Assembly (NCBI GenBank): GCA_965216195.1
Contig: OZ244151.1
Location: forward strand, 1,736,001 to 1,800,000
Source of the DNA: Aridibacter sp965216195
GTDB taxonomy: Bacteria; Acidobacteriota; Blastocatellia; Pyrinomonadales; Pyrinomonadaceae
Direction of reading: 5' to 3'
DNA length: 64,000 bases
In this document: positions 24,220 to 33,756 of the stretch, in pieces
Layout: the number at the start of each line of letters is the position of its first letter
Position numbering within the stretch: position 1 is the first letter of the stretch
The notes under the pieces: model-generated
Database searches by the model: none
Seen by the model: the letters and a program-made list of their open reading frames with translations, nothing else
What the model was told of the DNA's origin: nothing
Position numbers and translations under genes: made by a program

Positions 24220-26001
24220 CTAACTCCTAATAAAAAACTGACATGTATCCGTTAAATCGCCTTCCTTAACTTCCCCGAAAACGAGCCTTTCGGCTTCAAT
24301 TCCGTTCTCACTGAAAAATGCAACCACGCTCCTTTTCTTCTCTTCAAAACGTTCCTTATCGTCCTCATCTCCGGAAAGAATCACACGAAGTTTGAGTCTC
24401 GCATGACGGCGAAGATCATTCGCGACTTCCGAAAGCTCATCGGATTGCCCCTCGTCAATCTCGGTACTTCCATTTTTGAAAACAATTTTTCTCTCATCAG
24501 AAGAAATAAGGGACGTAACGAGACTCAGATTCTGAATATCGAGCCTCCTGCGAATCGAATCCTGAAGCACACTTCTGCCGTCTGAATCAATCTCCTTAGA
24601 GCTAAGGTAAAAGACTTCTATAAACGCGCTGCCGTCCGACCGCAAAGTGATGTTATGGTCGACCTTGGTAGCGTGGTTTGGCAACTTGATGTCCGAAAGC
24701 CCGGCGCTTACTTCTTGAATATAGTTTGTCTGACGCTGGGCGATCGTGAGAGGTGTCGGAGTCGTTTCGATAACCGGTGAAACATCTTCTCGCTCTGAGG
24801 TTGGAATCTCAACCAATTGGAGTGAAATGGTTTCCGGTTTTCTGTCGAGATCGGCTGCAACCTGAGATATGAACTCCGATCTTTCACCCTGCGTATATGG
24901 ACGATTATCAAAAACACGCATGTATATCTTTAGCTCGCCCTCTTTATTTTCGCTCACCCTAAGTTCGTCAAGATAGCTCCTAACATTGCCCTCCGTATCC
25001 TCCTCATACTTTTCTTTCCACTTCATTCTTATGGATTGGCTGACCTTATTCTCATACTGGCGTTTCGTAATGTTGGTCCGCATTTTCGAAAATGAAGTGC
25101 TAAGCGGTATGAAAATTATCAAAAGCGGCAGCAGAATCATCAACAAACGAAGCGAAAAGCTGCGCACTTCCCTGGCCTTTTCAAGCGAAGGGATTCTGTT
25201 GATCTGCGAAAGCCACCATTGGCTTTCCTCATCTTTGTCCCGCCAATCGTGAACCGCCTGCCTAACTTTAACCGTATCAATTCGCAGAGACACAAACACG
25301 AGCATCGCTGTAAACGTAATAGCTACAAGGTTTGTAAGATACAGAAGTCCGCCGCCGCTGGCATATCTAATGCCTTCCCCAAAATCGACACTAATTGCAT
25401 AACCAATCCCAAACCCGATCACACAAAGCGGCGGCATCAGAGCAACCGCAATCGCGACTCCCGGAATCGAGGTCGCCACTCCTTTCACGTCGCGACATAT
25501 TGCTACGGCTCCAATCGCACCGGAAAAAAGCGCGATCCCCAGATCCAAAGTGTTGGGTTCGGTTCGCCCGATAATCTCACTTGTTAGATCCTTAAATGGC
25601 AGAAGCACAACCAAGACCACGGCAACAACAACCCCTAGAAGTGTGCTCAAGATCAGATTCGCAAGCGCTCTTACTCCAAGAGTCAGATCGCCCGTGGCAA
25701 GTGCCAACCCCTGCGACAAAATCGGAGCCATCAAGGGAGAAATAAGCATCGCGCCGATTACAACCGCAGTGCTGTTTTGAACAAGCCCAAGCGTAGCGAT
25801 TCCTGCTGAGAAAAAAATCTGCAGCCAGTAGACAATGTCTTTGAGTGTGGCAGATGTCGAAAGTTGGGTATAAATCTCGACCTTGCGCTCAAAATCCACA
25901 TCCAACGCAGACGCAAATCTATCCCGCAAATTTTTCCAACCCCGAAAAACTTTCATAAAGAATCTAAATGATCCCGAGGGTTGACCCTTCTGTTTTTCCA
26001 T
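24220..26001 (-). CDS. DUF389 membrane protein with OmpA-like C-terminal region
   Basis: A 593-residue protein. Residues 50-300 form a DUF389 core with several helices (AVVIGAMLISPLMAPILSQG, LANLILSTLLGVVVAVVLVV, GVAIAVALMPPLCVIGFGI). A soluble half follows; its last 90 residues (EIDEGQSDELSEVANDLRRH, then ERFEEKKRSVVAFFSENGIE) resemble a degenerate OmpA-type domain. DUF389 function is not established. About 200 bases separate its start from the divergent tonB gene. Confidence 0.82.
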   Translation of the reverse strand: MEKQKGQPSGSFRFFMKVFRGWKNLRDRFASALDVDFERKVEIYTQLSTSATLKDIVYWLQIFFSAGIATLGLVQNSTAVVIGAMLISPLMAPILSQGLALATGDLTLGVRALANLILSTLLGVVVAVVLVVLLPFKDLTSEIIGRTEPNTLDLGIALFSGAIGAVAICRDVKGVATSIPGVAIAVALMPPLCVIGFGIGYAISVDFGEGIRYASGGGLLYLTNLVAITFTAMLVFVSLRIDTVKVRQAVHDWRDKDEESQWWLSQINRIPSLEKAREVRSFSLRLLMILLPLLIIFIPLSTSFSKMRTNITKRQYENKVSQSIRMKWKEKYEEDTEGNVRSYLDELRVSENKEGELKIYMRVFDNRPYTQGERSEFISQVAADLDRKPETISLQLVEIPTSEREDVSPVIETTPTPLTIAQRQTNYIQEVSAGLSDIKLPNHATKVDHNITLRSDGSAFIEVFYLSSKEIDSDGRSVLQDSIRRRLDIQNLSLVTSLISSDERKIVFKNGSTEIDEGQSDELSEVANDLRRHARLKLRVILSGDEDDKERFEEKKRSVVAFFSENGIEAERLVFGEVKEGDLTDTCQFFIRS

Positions 26002-26203
26002 ATCAAAAAGTCGAGAAGTTTTGATTGATAATATATTTACTCAATAACCCGCCGATTGGTCAAACATTTAATGTAAATTTATGAAAATAAAAGCAAAATC
26101 TTGTCCGCGCGGGAACAAAATCCGCTCGGGTTTGTCTAACTATTCGGAGCTTTCAATGAGGCTCCACTCGATTCGATTGGCACCGTAATTTGAGGAGGAA
26201 TTT

Positions 26204-27055
26204 ATGCTTGATAAATTAATTGTTTCAAAAAGCAGTGCCAACGAAAATGGAAAACGCAATACACTGCTGCTTACAACTGCAGTTTTCACTACAACGTTGC
26301 TTACCGCAGCCTTGATATTTAGTCTCTTTAGCCAGAATCTGGCGATGGGTCAGGAGAATCTGAACATTTCGACCTTGATTGCCCCGCCTAATATGCCGGA
26401 AACGTTACCGCCAAAACCTCAAGTTGCACCGGAACCTAAGGGTGAAAGGACTAAGAATCCAAAAACGATCACGCGAAAATACAATATCCAAAGAGTCGAT
26501 GAGTCCCCACGAAAGATACCAAGCCGGATATCCACTGAAAAACAAAAGTATAAATCGCGCCCAACTGCTCCCTTCGTTTTGACCGGTAAAGATTCTGTAA
26601 ATGACACCCCGGCCACGATATCAGCGGGTCCGAGATGCAAAGGAGATTGTTCTGGAAATACGGGTATAGGAGCGGCAACGACTAAGTCGACAGACGCTAA
26701 AACCAAAGTAGTAAGGCGGGTAAAGCCGATTCCGAAGCCTCCAAAGATTAAGAAAAACGCTCCCCCAAAGAAAGATGTAGTCAAATCACTTGGTGTCGTA
26801 AATGGCGTTGCGAAGCGACTTGTTATGCCCAAATACCCTCCGGCAGCGAGAGCGGTTCGCGCATCCGGGACGGTCACCGTTCAGGTGTTGATAGACAAGA
26901 AGGGCAACGTTGTATCCGCAACTGCGCTCAAGGGAAGCCCTCTACTCCGCGGCGCCGCTTTACGAGCAGCTCGATCTTCAAAGTTCTCGCCGACGTATTT
27001 ATCTAACGTTCCGGTGAAAGCCAGAGGAATAATTGTTTACAATTTCAAACTTTAG
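26204..27055 (+). CDS. TonB-family energy transducer
   Basis: A 283-residue protein. One N-terminal transmembrane helix (residues 20-45), a Pro/Lys-rich spacer, and a C-terminal TonB domain from about residue 195: RLVMPKYPPAARAVRASGTV, VQVLIDKKGNVVSATALKGS and AALRAARSSKFSPTYL. It would couple the proton-motive force to outer-membrane receptors, or serve as a periplasmic partner of another system. Strong ribosome site GAGGAGGAATTT. A GGAAC-17 bases-GTC pair at 26112-26136 could be an ECF sigma promoter, weakly supported. Confidence 0.82.
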   Translation: MLDKLIVSKSSANENGKRNTLLLTTAVFTTTLLTAALIFSLFSQNLAMGQENLNISTLIAPPNMPETLPPKPQVAPEPKGERTKNPKTITRKYNIQRVDESPRKIPSRISTEKQKYKSRPTAPFVLTGKDSVNDTPATISAGPRCKGDCSGNTGIGAATTKSTDAKTKVVRRVKPIPKPPKIKKNAPPKKDVVKSLGVVNGVAKRLVMPKYPPAARAVRASGTVTVQVLIDKKGNVVSATALKGSPLLRGAALRAARSSKFSPTYLSNVPVKARGIIVYNFKL

Positions 27056-27075
27056 GTTGGAGACTATGCGAAACG

Positions 27076-27114
27076 CAAAAAGGCGACCCTTTTTCGGGGT
27101 CGCCCTTTTCTTTG
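27076..27114. terminator. Bidirectional terminator between tonB and a Pro-rich gene
   Basis: Stem ggcgaccc / gggtcgcc (27082-27104), loop tttttcg, with A-rich left and T-rich right flanks, so it can stop both converging transcripts. Confidence 0.8.
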
Positions 27115-27151
27115 AAGAAGCAAAATTGAGTTTTGCAAAATATGCGGTTAA

Positions 27152-27355
27152 TTACTCAATAATGGCTCGGAAATTTGCTAAATCCACCTTGAAACTCCCA
27201 GGCTTTGGCTTTGGCTTGGGTTTTGGCGGCTTCGGCTTTGGCTTAATAACCGGTGGTTTCGGTTTCGGAGGTGGCTTTTTCTGTGCAGAAGCCGTGACTG
27301 AAAATCCAACCACCATGATCGCCATGAAAAATAATTGTCTTACGAATTTTCTCAT
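27152..27355 (-). CDS. Small exported Pro/Lys-rich protein
   Basis: A 67-residue protein: signal peptide MRKFVRQLFFMAIMVVGFSV with cleavage near ASAQ, then KKPPPKPKPPVIKPKPKPP-type low complexity and a short tail SFKVDLANFRAIIE. It could span or bind the envelope like a proline-rich spacer. The opposite-strand frame over the same DNA is the mirror of this repeat and is not taken. Function unknown. Confidence 0.65.
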   Translation of the reverse strand: MRKFVRQLFFMAIMVVGFSVTASAQKKPPPKPKPPVIKPKPKPPKPKPKPKPGSFKVDLANFRAIIE

Positions 27356-27715
27356 TAACTTAAGATTTTTCCCGTTTTAGTTTCGGCACTCGGGAAAGGT
27401 TTTATCAATGCCGCTTAATGTTAACGCAAGAAGGATGCCAAAACTTACTTTATAGTTACTCTCCGTGATTTTTACGACTTACACGGCTTCAAACACTCTG
27501 ATTCAAAAACTCCACATTACGTTTTCCGTAAAATCCATACGAAAACGTAAATAAATCCCCGTAATGCGCAATAAGAACTCAAACCGATTGAAGTATCGTT
27601 GCTTTGGTGCGAAAATTAGCCAATAAGGTTCAACGTCAAAAACACGACGCGTTTTGTCCTAAACCCGTTGGTTCAAACGTTTATCTGGAAACTGATAAAC
27701 AAACGGGAGAAAAAT
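27356..27715. other. Intergenic region with a perfect 10-bp inverted repeat
   Basis: No gene is supported. ttacgttttc (27517-27526) and gaaaacgtaa (27541-27550) are perfect inverted copies with a 14-base spacer, about 165 bases upstream of the DUF6265 start. They may be an operator or mRNA hairpin. Confidence 0.5.
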
Positions 27716-28237
27716 ATGAAAAATATACTATTGATCGCGCTTACTTGGCTCGCGGTTTCATCCGCCGCCTTTGGGCAGACGAAATTGACTGAAAATACGC
27801 TCAAACTCGAAAAGCGCGAAAAAGGCGCCAGCGCACAAGTTTCGGAAATGAGTTGGATGGAAGGAACCTGGACGGGAAAAGCGCTCGGAGGAAAGGTAAA
27901 AGAAGTTTGGACGAAAACTGACGCCGGCGGAATGATAGGGATGTTTGCTCTAACAAAAACGAACAAGCCGGTTTTCTACGAATTTTTGACCTTCACCGTG
28001 GAAAATGGCGAACTTCTTTTGAAGCTAAAACATTTTAATCCCGATATGGTTAGCTGGGAGGAAAAAGACAAAACCACCAATTTCCGTTTTATAAAAAGAG
28101 AAGGCGAGCGTTTTTATTTTCATGGTTTAACCTTTGAAAAAGCGGGACGCAAACGGCTCAATATATACCTTGCGCTGAGAGACAAAAACAAAAAACTGCG
28201 TGAAGAATCCTTCAAAATGAGGCGTATAAAGAAATAG
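27716..28237 (+). CDS. Exported DUF6265 family protein
   Basis: 173 residues from ATG 27716 (GGGAG upstream). Signal peptide MKNILLIALTWLAVSSAAF, cleavage near FGQ. The mature part begins with MSWMEGTWTGKALGGKVKEV and contains GGMIGMFALTKTNKPVFYEF, a pattern I associate with DUF6265, a lipocalin-like beta-barrel. Ligand unknown. It ends four bases before the TspO-like gene. Confidence 0.7.
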   Translation: MKNILLIALTWLAVSSAAFGQTKLTENTLKLEKREKGASAQVSEMSWMEGTWTGKALGGKVKEVWTKTDAGGMIGMFALTKTNKPVFYEFLTFTVENGELLLKLKHFNPDMVSWEEKDKTTNFRFIKREGERFYFHGLTFEKAGRKRLNIYLALRDKNKKLREESFKMRRIKK

Positions 28238-28241
28238 ATTT

Positions 28242-28991
28242 ATGACCAATATAATCGGCCAGATTCTTGTGTTGATTTCAACAGCTTTGGTAATCTACGT
28301 AAACTACCTGGCGACGACCGGAGCAATTGGAGGCATCACTCCAAGCTACATTTCCGATAAATATCCAACTTATCTAACTCCTGCTGGCTACGCATTTACG
28401 ATCTGGGGTTTGATATATCTTGGCATTATCGCGTTTTCGATATTCCAGCTTATTCGGTCCGAATCCATTAAACTACCTGCGATTCGTTCGCTTTTTATAC
28501 TGAGCTGCGTCGCAAATATTTCATGGATTTTTGCCTGGCACAACCGGTATTTGGGCCTAAGTGTCGTGGCGATGTTCGTCCTTTTAGGATCACTCATTTT
28601 GATCAATTTGCAGACATGGAATATGACAGACCGCGCAGAACTCTTGCTGATAAAAGCCCCTTTTAGCGTCTATTTCGGGTGGGTGTCTATTGCAACCGTT
28701 CTTAACGTCTCGATCTACGTTATTTCTCTCGGGTTCACGGCCGGGCACCTGGCTTCAACGGCGATCGCGTGCGGCCTACTTGCCGTTGTCACTCTGGCGG
28801 GAATCGTTATCCGAGAGAAACTTAACGTGTCGCTTTATCCATTGACCCTTGCCTGGGCGATAACCGCAATCGCAGTTAAGCAGGGCGGGAAAACTGCGGT
28901 GATTTTCGCGTGTGCGATCGCAGTAATTGCTTTGCTTATCTCAACTCTTACGTTTGTCTTAAAAGGCGCAAAACCCAATGCAAAACGGTAA
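28242..28991 (+). CDS. TspO/MBR-related polytopic membrane protein
   Basis: A 249-residue membrane protein with about seven to eight helices. The PAGYAFTIWGLIYLGIIAF segment and the NISWIFAWHNRYLGLSVVAM region resemble tryptophan-rich TspO-type proteins, which bind tetrapyrroles or sterols. It is longer than classical TspO (about 160 residues), as in a known distant subgroup. Its stop overlaps the aroDE start by 14 bases. Confidence 0.65.
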   Translation: MTNIIGQILVLISTALVIYVNYLATTGAIGGITPSYISDKYPTYLTPAGYAFTIWGLIYLGIIAFSIFQLIRSESIKLPAIRSLFILSCVANISWIFAWHNRYLGLSVVAMFVLLGSLILINLQTWNMTDRAELLLIKAPFSVYFGWVSIATVLNVSIYVISLGFTAGHLASTAIACGLLAVVTLAGIVIREKLNVSLYPLTLAWAITAIAVKQGGKTAVIFACAIAVIALLISTLTFVLKGAKPNAKR

Positions 28992-30471
28992 TATTTGTGT
29001 TTCCGTAGGTGCGGAGACGGCAGATGAACTTGAACGAAAAGTCGTAGAAGCGGCGGAAATAGGCGACATGATTGAGCTGCGACTCGACTACCTAAAGCCG
29101 GAAGAGCTTGAGAAGGTCTGGAAGCTGCCCGCGTCCGAAAAGTTTGAGATAACTACCTTCCGACCCGATAATCAGGGAGGCAAGAGAGCCTTGTCGCTCA
29201 CCAGGCGAAAGGAGTTTTGGAACTCAGGCAAAACAACTTTATACGGTGACTTTGAGCATGACCTTCTCGACGAAGAAGACGTATTAAGGACAAAATATGT
29301 GATTGCTTCCTACCACGATTTTGAAAAAACTCCTGATAATCTTACCCAAATCTACGACGAACTTAGTAGTAAAAACCCGGACATCGTAAAAATCGCCGTT
29401 TGGGCAAACGATTTTACCGACTCGGTTAAGGTCTGGAAACTGCTCAAAAAAGCAAAATCTGACGGGAAAGAATTGATCCCAATTGCGATGGGAGAGGCTG
29501 GAAAATGGACGAGAATACTCGGTCTTGCCCATGGAGCACCGATTACTTATGGAGCGCTCGAAAGCGCAAGCGAAACCGCTCCCGGACAGATCTCGGCAAT
29601 GGAGCTAAAAAACGTTTACCGTGTTAAGGAGCTTAATGAAAAAACCGAGGTTTATGGCGTTTTGGGCGACCGCGTTTCTCACTCCTTGTCGCCATATATG
29701 CACAATGCGCTGTTCGGGCAGCAAGATAAAAATGCAGTATATATACCTTTTGCAATCAATACTTTAGAAGAATTTATTAATGCAGCACTTCAAGCTAATA
29801 GTCGAGAGATAATCCTCAATTTCAAAGGTTTCAGCGTTACGATTCCGCATAAGCAGGCGATTATCAAGCACCTCGATTTTATCGATGAAACTGCCCAAAA
29901 AATTGGTGCCGTCAATACGGTCAAGATTGTTGATCGAAAACTACACGGTTTTAACACGGATGCCGATGGCTTCTTAGTTCCGTTGAAAAAAGCTTTTAGT
30001 GTGTTGAGCGGTGCAAAAGTCGCAATCGCCGGGGCGGGCGGCGCGGCAAAGGCGTGCATTTATGCTCTGATTAGCGAGGGTGCAAATGTAACGGTTTTTG
30101 CTCGCGACACCGTAAAAGCTCACGCTCTTTCCGAAGATTTTGGAATTGAGGTTGCGAAACTCAGCAACCTGAGTTCGCACCTCGGTGCATTTGAAATCCT
30201 CGTAAACACAACACCGTTGGGTATGAGGGGAGACCTTGTAAGCGAAAGCATCGCAAGGGCTGCAGAACTGAAAAACCTCAAGCTCGTTTACGATCTTGTT
30301 TATAACCCAGCGAAGACGGTTCTTATACAGGAAACGGAAAAAGCCGGAGTTGCGGCGATCGGAGGGCTTGAAATGCTAGTAGCGCAAGCCGCAGCTCAAC
30401 AAAAAATATGGACCGGGCAAGACGCACCAACCGATTTAATGAGAAAGGCGGTAACCGAAAGATTGAATTGA
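28978..30471 (+). CDS. aroDE: Bifunctional 3-dehydroquinate dehydratase / shikimate dehydrogenase
   Basis: A 497-residue fusion catalysing two consecutive shikimate-pathway steps. Residues 1-215 are a type I dehydroquinase (IELRLDYL, catalytic His in IASYHDFEKTP, Schiff-base Lys in VKIAVWAND). Residues 225-497 are AroE: YGVLGDRVSHSLSPYMHNAL, the catalytic GFSVTIPHKQ, GAVNTV, and the NADPH loop AIAGAGGAAKACIY. Fusions of this kind occur in plants and some bacteria. Start ATG 28978 lies within the end of the previous gene. Confidence 0.92.
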   Translation: MQNGNICVSVGAETADELERKVVEAAEIGDMIELRLDYLKPEELEKVWKLPASEKFEITTFRPDNQGGKRALSLTRRKEFWNSGKTTLYGDFEHDLLDEEDVLRTKYVIASYHDFEKTPDNLTQIYDELSSKNPDIVKIAVWANDFTDSVKVWKLLKKAKSDGKELIPIAMGEAGKWTRILGLAHGAPITYGALESASETAPGQISAMELKNVYRVKELNEKTEVYGVLGDRVSHSLSPYMHNALFGQQDKNAVYIPFAINTLEEFINAALQANSREIILNFKGFSVTIPHKQAIIKHLDFIDETAQKIGAVNTVKIVDRKLHGFNTDADGFLVPLKKAFSVLSGAKVAIAGAGGAAKACIYALISEGANVTVFARDTVKAHALSEDFGIEVAKLSNLSSHLGAFEILVNTTPLGMRGDLVSESIARAAELKNLKLVYDLVYNPAKTVLIQETEKAGVAAIGGLEMLVAQAAAQQKIWTGQDAPTDLMRKAVTERLN

Positions 30472-30653
30472 GCGCCCGCTATTGTTAAACGCCAAAATGG
30501 GGCAACCGACTCAAGTTTCCTTCCAGTAAACGAGTTAGAACACCACCTAAGCCTAAAAAGTCTTGTCTTTCTGTACTAGGCTCATCTATAATATTAAAAG
30601 TGCGTCTAACACGCCAAACCAGCCTTAAATCCCTGCCGGGTCAAAGAATAGAA

Positions 30654-31373
30654 ATGGAAGTTAAAGCCCTAAATTGTCCAAACTGCGGTGCAGCAGTCGC
30701 CGACAACGCAAACCATTGTGAACATTGCCGTTCGCGCCTAAAAACAATGTCGTGTCCGGAATGTTATGGAACCATTTTCCAGGGCAATAAGTTCTGTCCG
30801 TTGTGCGGCGGAAAGGCTACTGCACCGAAAATCACGGCGAGAAAAGTTGGAGATTGTCCTCGGTGTAAGAAAAAACTTCAATTGGTTGAGGTCGAAGAAA
30901 TTTCTTTCTCTGAATGCGAGCGCTGTGATGGTGTTTGGATGGACGCAGAGACCTTTGAAATTGTTTGTGCAAATAACGAGAAACAAGCCGCTGTGCTGGG
31001 AAAGCTTGACGATATCTCCAACAATGTTCATCCGGCAAAGATTCAGTATGTTCCCTGTCCCGATTGCAAACATTTGATGAACAGAAACAATTTTGCGCGA
31101 ACTTCCGGCACCATAGTTGACATATGTAAGACACATGGCGTTTGGTTTGACGCTGAAGAATTGCCGCGAATAATCGAGTTCATACGGAAAGGCGGACTCG
31201 ATTACGCTCGCGAAAAACAGAAATCATATCTCGACGCTGAAAAAGCAAAAATCCGCGCGGAAAAATTCAAAACCTCAGTTGATCGATACAGTCGTGAAAA
31301 ACAATCGAGAATTCCCCAGAGCGGTACAACGATGGCAATTCGCGAGTTTATAGAGTTTATCATTGATCGTTAG
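30654..31373 (+). CDS. Multi-zinc-ribbon protein (zf-TFIIB type)
   Basis: About 239 residues from ATG 30654; an earlier GTG at 30600 would add a non-family tail. Zinc-ribbon pairs are plentiful: LNCPNCGAAV, HCEHCRSR, SCPECYGT, FCPLCGGK, then two TFIIB-type ribbons (DCPRCKKKLQLVEVEEISF with CERCDGVWMDAE, and PCPDCKHLMNRNNF with ICKTHGVWFDAEEL). The tail is a charged helix. Such proteins are usually of unknown, possibly regulatory, function. Confidence 0.75.
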   Translation: MEVKALNCPNCGAAVADNANHCEHCRSRLKTMSCPECYGTIFQGNKFCPLCGGKATAPKITARKVGDCPRCKKKLQLVEVEEISFSECERCDGVWMDAETFEIVCANNEKQAAVLGKLDDISNNVHPAKIQYVPCPDCKHLMNRNNFARTSGTIVDICKTHGVWFDAEELPRIIEFIRKGGLDYAREKQKSYLDAEKAKIRAEKFKTSVDRYSREKQSRIPQSGTTMAIREFIEFIIDR

Positions 31374-31480
31374 TTGCACGGGAAAGAAGCCGGTTACACA
31401 ACCTTGCCTCAACTCATACCATCATAGAGTTTATTGAATTCATGCGTTTCAAGACGCTTACTAGCTAACCGGAAGATTCA

Positions 31481-32731
31481 ATGTCGTTGTCGAAAAATAC
31501 TTTAATAATCTCCGCTTGTGTCGTTTTAATATTAAGCGTCTTTTCATATGGTCAGGTGCCGCCAAATTACTATGCGGAAGAACAGGCTGCATCAAGGATC
31601 CTCGAAAGAAAGAAATTGAAGACCACATTGAAACGCTTAAAGCGAAAAGTTAAGACCGAACCTCAAAAAGCTGATCAATATCGTCAGAAAATTGTTGCGA
31701 TCTTAGTACAACTGGATGCATCACCAGGCAAAATTCTTAAGGTTGTCGGCAAGGGTTTTGAAAAGCCTGATCGTGATATATTGCTGAACATCGCTGGTCA
31801 TTTGGCGTATAAAGGCGAAAAACTGGATAGGGCAGAGGAGTTTCTCGAATTAGCTGCTAAACTCCCTCGACCAGTTTCCGATTTCATTGGAACAGGCGGA
31901 TTTAGAGATTGTCGTCCCGAAAAGATCAGATTTTTGTTAGATTTCCACTGGGAAAAATACCAAAAGATAATAGTTCACGATCAAAATATGAACCCAAAAG
32001 CATCGGGCCAAAGTGGAGTTGTTATTCAAGCGGGCGGTTGCACCAAAAGTGTTGCCGATTTGGATCAATCTTACTCATACTACATTGGATACTCCTATTA
32101 TCGGTTGGGGCGAATCGACGATGCGCTCGAGGCGTTCCTGAATTTGCCACGTCGGAAAATAGATAAAAATGGCTCTTTTAGAAAAGACTTTGAAAGGATC
32201 TATCGCACGCAACACGGTTCCCTCGATGGTCTTCAGGATACAATTGATGCGAGAGACAGGAAACGTAAGTTGAGGCTTTTTGTAAATCGTTACTTAACAA
32301 AAATCCCTTATCCCGGGTTTTCGCTGAAAAACTCAGAAGGGATGATCATAAAACACACCGATTTCCCAGGTAAAATATTCGCAATTAGAACTTTTTATGC
32401 AGATCGATATTTGCTTCCATATTTTAGGGGCTTGGAAGCAATACAGCAGAAGTATCAGAATGACGTCGTAGTGATCGCCGTCGAGAAAAGCTCAAACAAA
32501 TCGGTGAGGGAAAGGCGGCGGACAATAAACCATTATCTAAGCGGATTCAGGCCAACATTCCCTGTTTTGTTTACTTCAAACCAAAAGCAAACCGAACAAA
32601 TTGATCCGGGTAAGCGACGGCTGTTTATTTTAGACCCAGAAGGGTACATTCGTTTCAAGAAGTCCGGCGGTTATGAAACACTCGATACTCAATTGGATTA
32701 TCTGATAAAATTGCTCAAGCAACCTAAATGA
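31481..32731 (+). CDS. Exported protein with thioredoxin-like C-terminal domain lacking CxxC
   Basis: A 416-residue protein with a signal peptide (ISACVVLILSVFSYG). Residues 20-270 are helical, including TPR-like pieces (YYIGYSYYRLGRIDDALEAF). Residues 285-416 resemble a TlpA/AhpC-type redoxin (YPGFSLKNSEGMIIKHTDFP, VVVIAVEKSS, KRRLFILDPEGYIRFKKSGG), but at the active site RTFYADRYLLPYF has no cysteines. It is therefore probably a binding or structural version. Stop overlaps the next ATG. Confidence 0.65.
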   Translation: MSLSKNTLIISACVVLILSVFSYGQVPPNYYAEEQAASRILERKKLKTTLKRLKRKVKTEPQKADQYRQKIVAILVQLDASPGKILKVVGKGFEKPDRDILLNIAGHLAYKGEKLDRAEEFLELAAKLPRPVSDFIGTGGFRDCRPEKIRFLLDFHWEKYQKIIVHDQNMNPKASGQSGVVIQAGGCTKSVADLDQSYSYYIGYSYYRLGRIDDALEAFLNLPRRKIDKNGSFRKDFERIYRTQHGSLDGLQDTIDARDRKRKLRLFVNRYLTKIPYPGFSLKNSEGMIIKHTDFPGKIFAIRTFYADRYLLPYFRGLEAIQQKYQNDVVVIAVEKSSNKSVRERRRTINHYLSGFRPTFPVLFTSNQKQTEQIDPGKRRLFILDPEGYIRFKKSGGYETLDTQLDYLIKLLKQPK

Positions 32732-33747
32732 GCGAACGCTACAGCCGTCAAGTACTTTTCACCGAAATTGGCAAGGAGGGACAGGAAAAACTCCTGAAGT
32801 CCCGTGTTTTGCTGGTTGGATGCGGTGCGCTTGGCGCTTCGCATGCGGAGATGCTGGCCCGTGCGGGCGTCGGCTTCCTTAGAATCGTTGATCGTGACTT
32901 TGTTGAATTTTCAAACCTACAGAGACAGACGCTCTACTCGGAATCGGATGCAAAAGAGCGTCTTCCAAAGGCAGTTGCTGCAAGAAATCGCCTTTCCGCA
33001 ATAAATTCTGGAATCGAAATTGATGCGGTCATCGCAGACATAAACCATTCAAACATCGAGGATTTCGTTAAAGATATCGATCTAGTGCTTGATGGAACCG
33101 ATAACTTCCAGATTCGATATTTGGTCAATGACGCGTGTGTAAAGTATGGGAAGACTTGGGTTTACGGCGCCGCGGTTTCGAGCTATGGTACGTCGATGAC
33201 CATCATTCCCGGCGAGACTCCGTGTTTGAGGTGTATTTTTGAAGAAATTCCTTCAGCCGGGAGTTCGCCAACATGTGATACAGCTGGCGTTATTCAACCA
33301 GTTATCTCTACGATCTCTTCGATTCAGGTTTCCGAAGCTCTTAAAATCCTTGTCGATAAAAAAGATAAGCTTCACGGCTCGCTTGTGCAGGCGGACGCTT
33401 GGGAAAACGACTGGCGAAAAATAAAACTCTCGGGGCCAAACCCCGATTGTAAAACATGCGTTCAGGAAAATTACGAGTTTCTCGCCGCCGAGAATATCGA
33501 TTTTTCAACTTCCCTCTGCGGACGAAATGCCGTACAGGTGCACCCACCGAATTCTTCAAATGTTGATTTAAGAAGCTGCGCAAAAGACCTTAAAAAACTT
33601 GGCGACGTAAAAGTAAACGAGTATCTCTTGCGCTTTAATGTGGATAATTACGAGCTAACTCTGTTTAAAGATGCACGCGCGATCGTGCGCGGAACGGATG
33701 ATCCGACAGTAGCGCGTTCGGTTTATTCAAAATACGTGGGAAGTTAA
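32728..33747 (+). CDS. ThiF/MoeB-family adenylyltransferase
   Basis: A 339-residue E1-like enzyme: nucleotide motif VLLVGCGALGASHAEMLA, RIVDRDFVEFSNLQRQTLY, LVLDGTDNFQIRYLVNDAC, a catalytic-type Cys in SPTCDTAGVI, and zinc-binding pairs CLRC and CKTC. The C-terminal LCGRNAVQVHP and LLRFNVDNYELTLF with ARAIVRGTDD match ThiF-type thiazole-synthesis proteins. It would adenylate the C-terminus of a ubiquitin-like sulfur carrier (ThiS or MoaD), which is not in the window. Overlaps the previous gene by ATGA. Confidence 0.85.
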   Translation: MSERYSRQVLFTEIGKEGQEKLLKSRVLLVGCGALGASHAEMLARAGVGFLRIVDRDFVEFSNLQRQTLYSESDAKERLPKAVAARNRLSAINSGIEIDAVIADINHSNIEDFVKDIDLVLDGTDNFQIRYLVNDACVKYGKTWVYGAAVSSYGTSMTIIPGETPCLRCIFEEIPSAGSSPTCDTAGVIQPVISTISSIQVSEALKILVDKKDKLHGSLVQADAWENDWRKIKLSGPNPDCKTCVQENYEFLAAENIDFSTSLCGRNAVQVHPPNSSNVDLRSCAKDLKKLGDVKVNEYLLRFNVDNYELTLFKDARAIVRGTDDPTVARSVYSKYVGS

Positions 33748-33756
33748 ACTTCTACG

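Noticed and set aside
27033..27380. 115-residue Gly/Phe-rich frame on the plus strand
   Set aside because: It is antisense to the Pro/Lys-rich exported protein at 27152-27355, which has a proper signal peptide, and it crosses the terminator.
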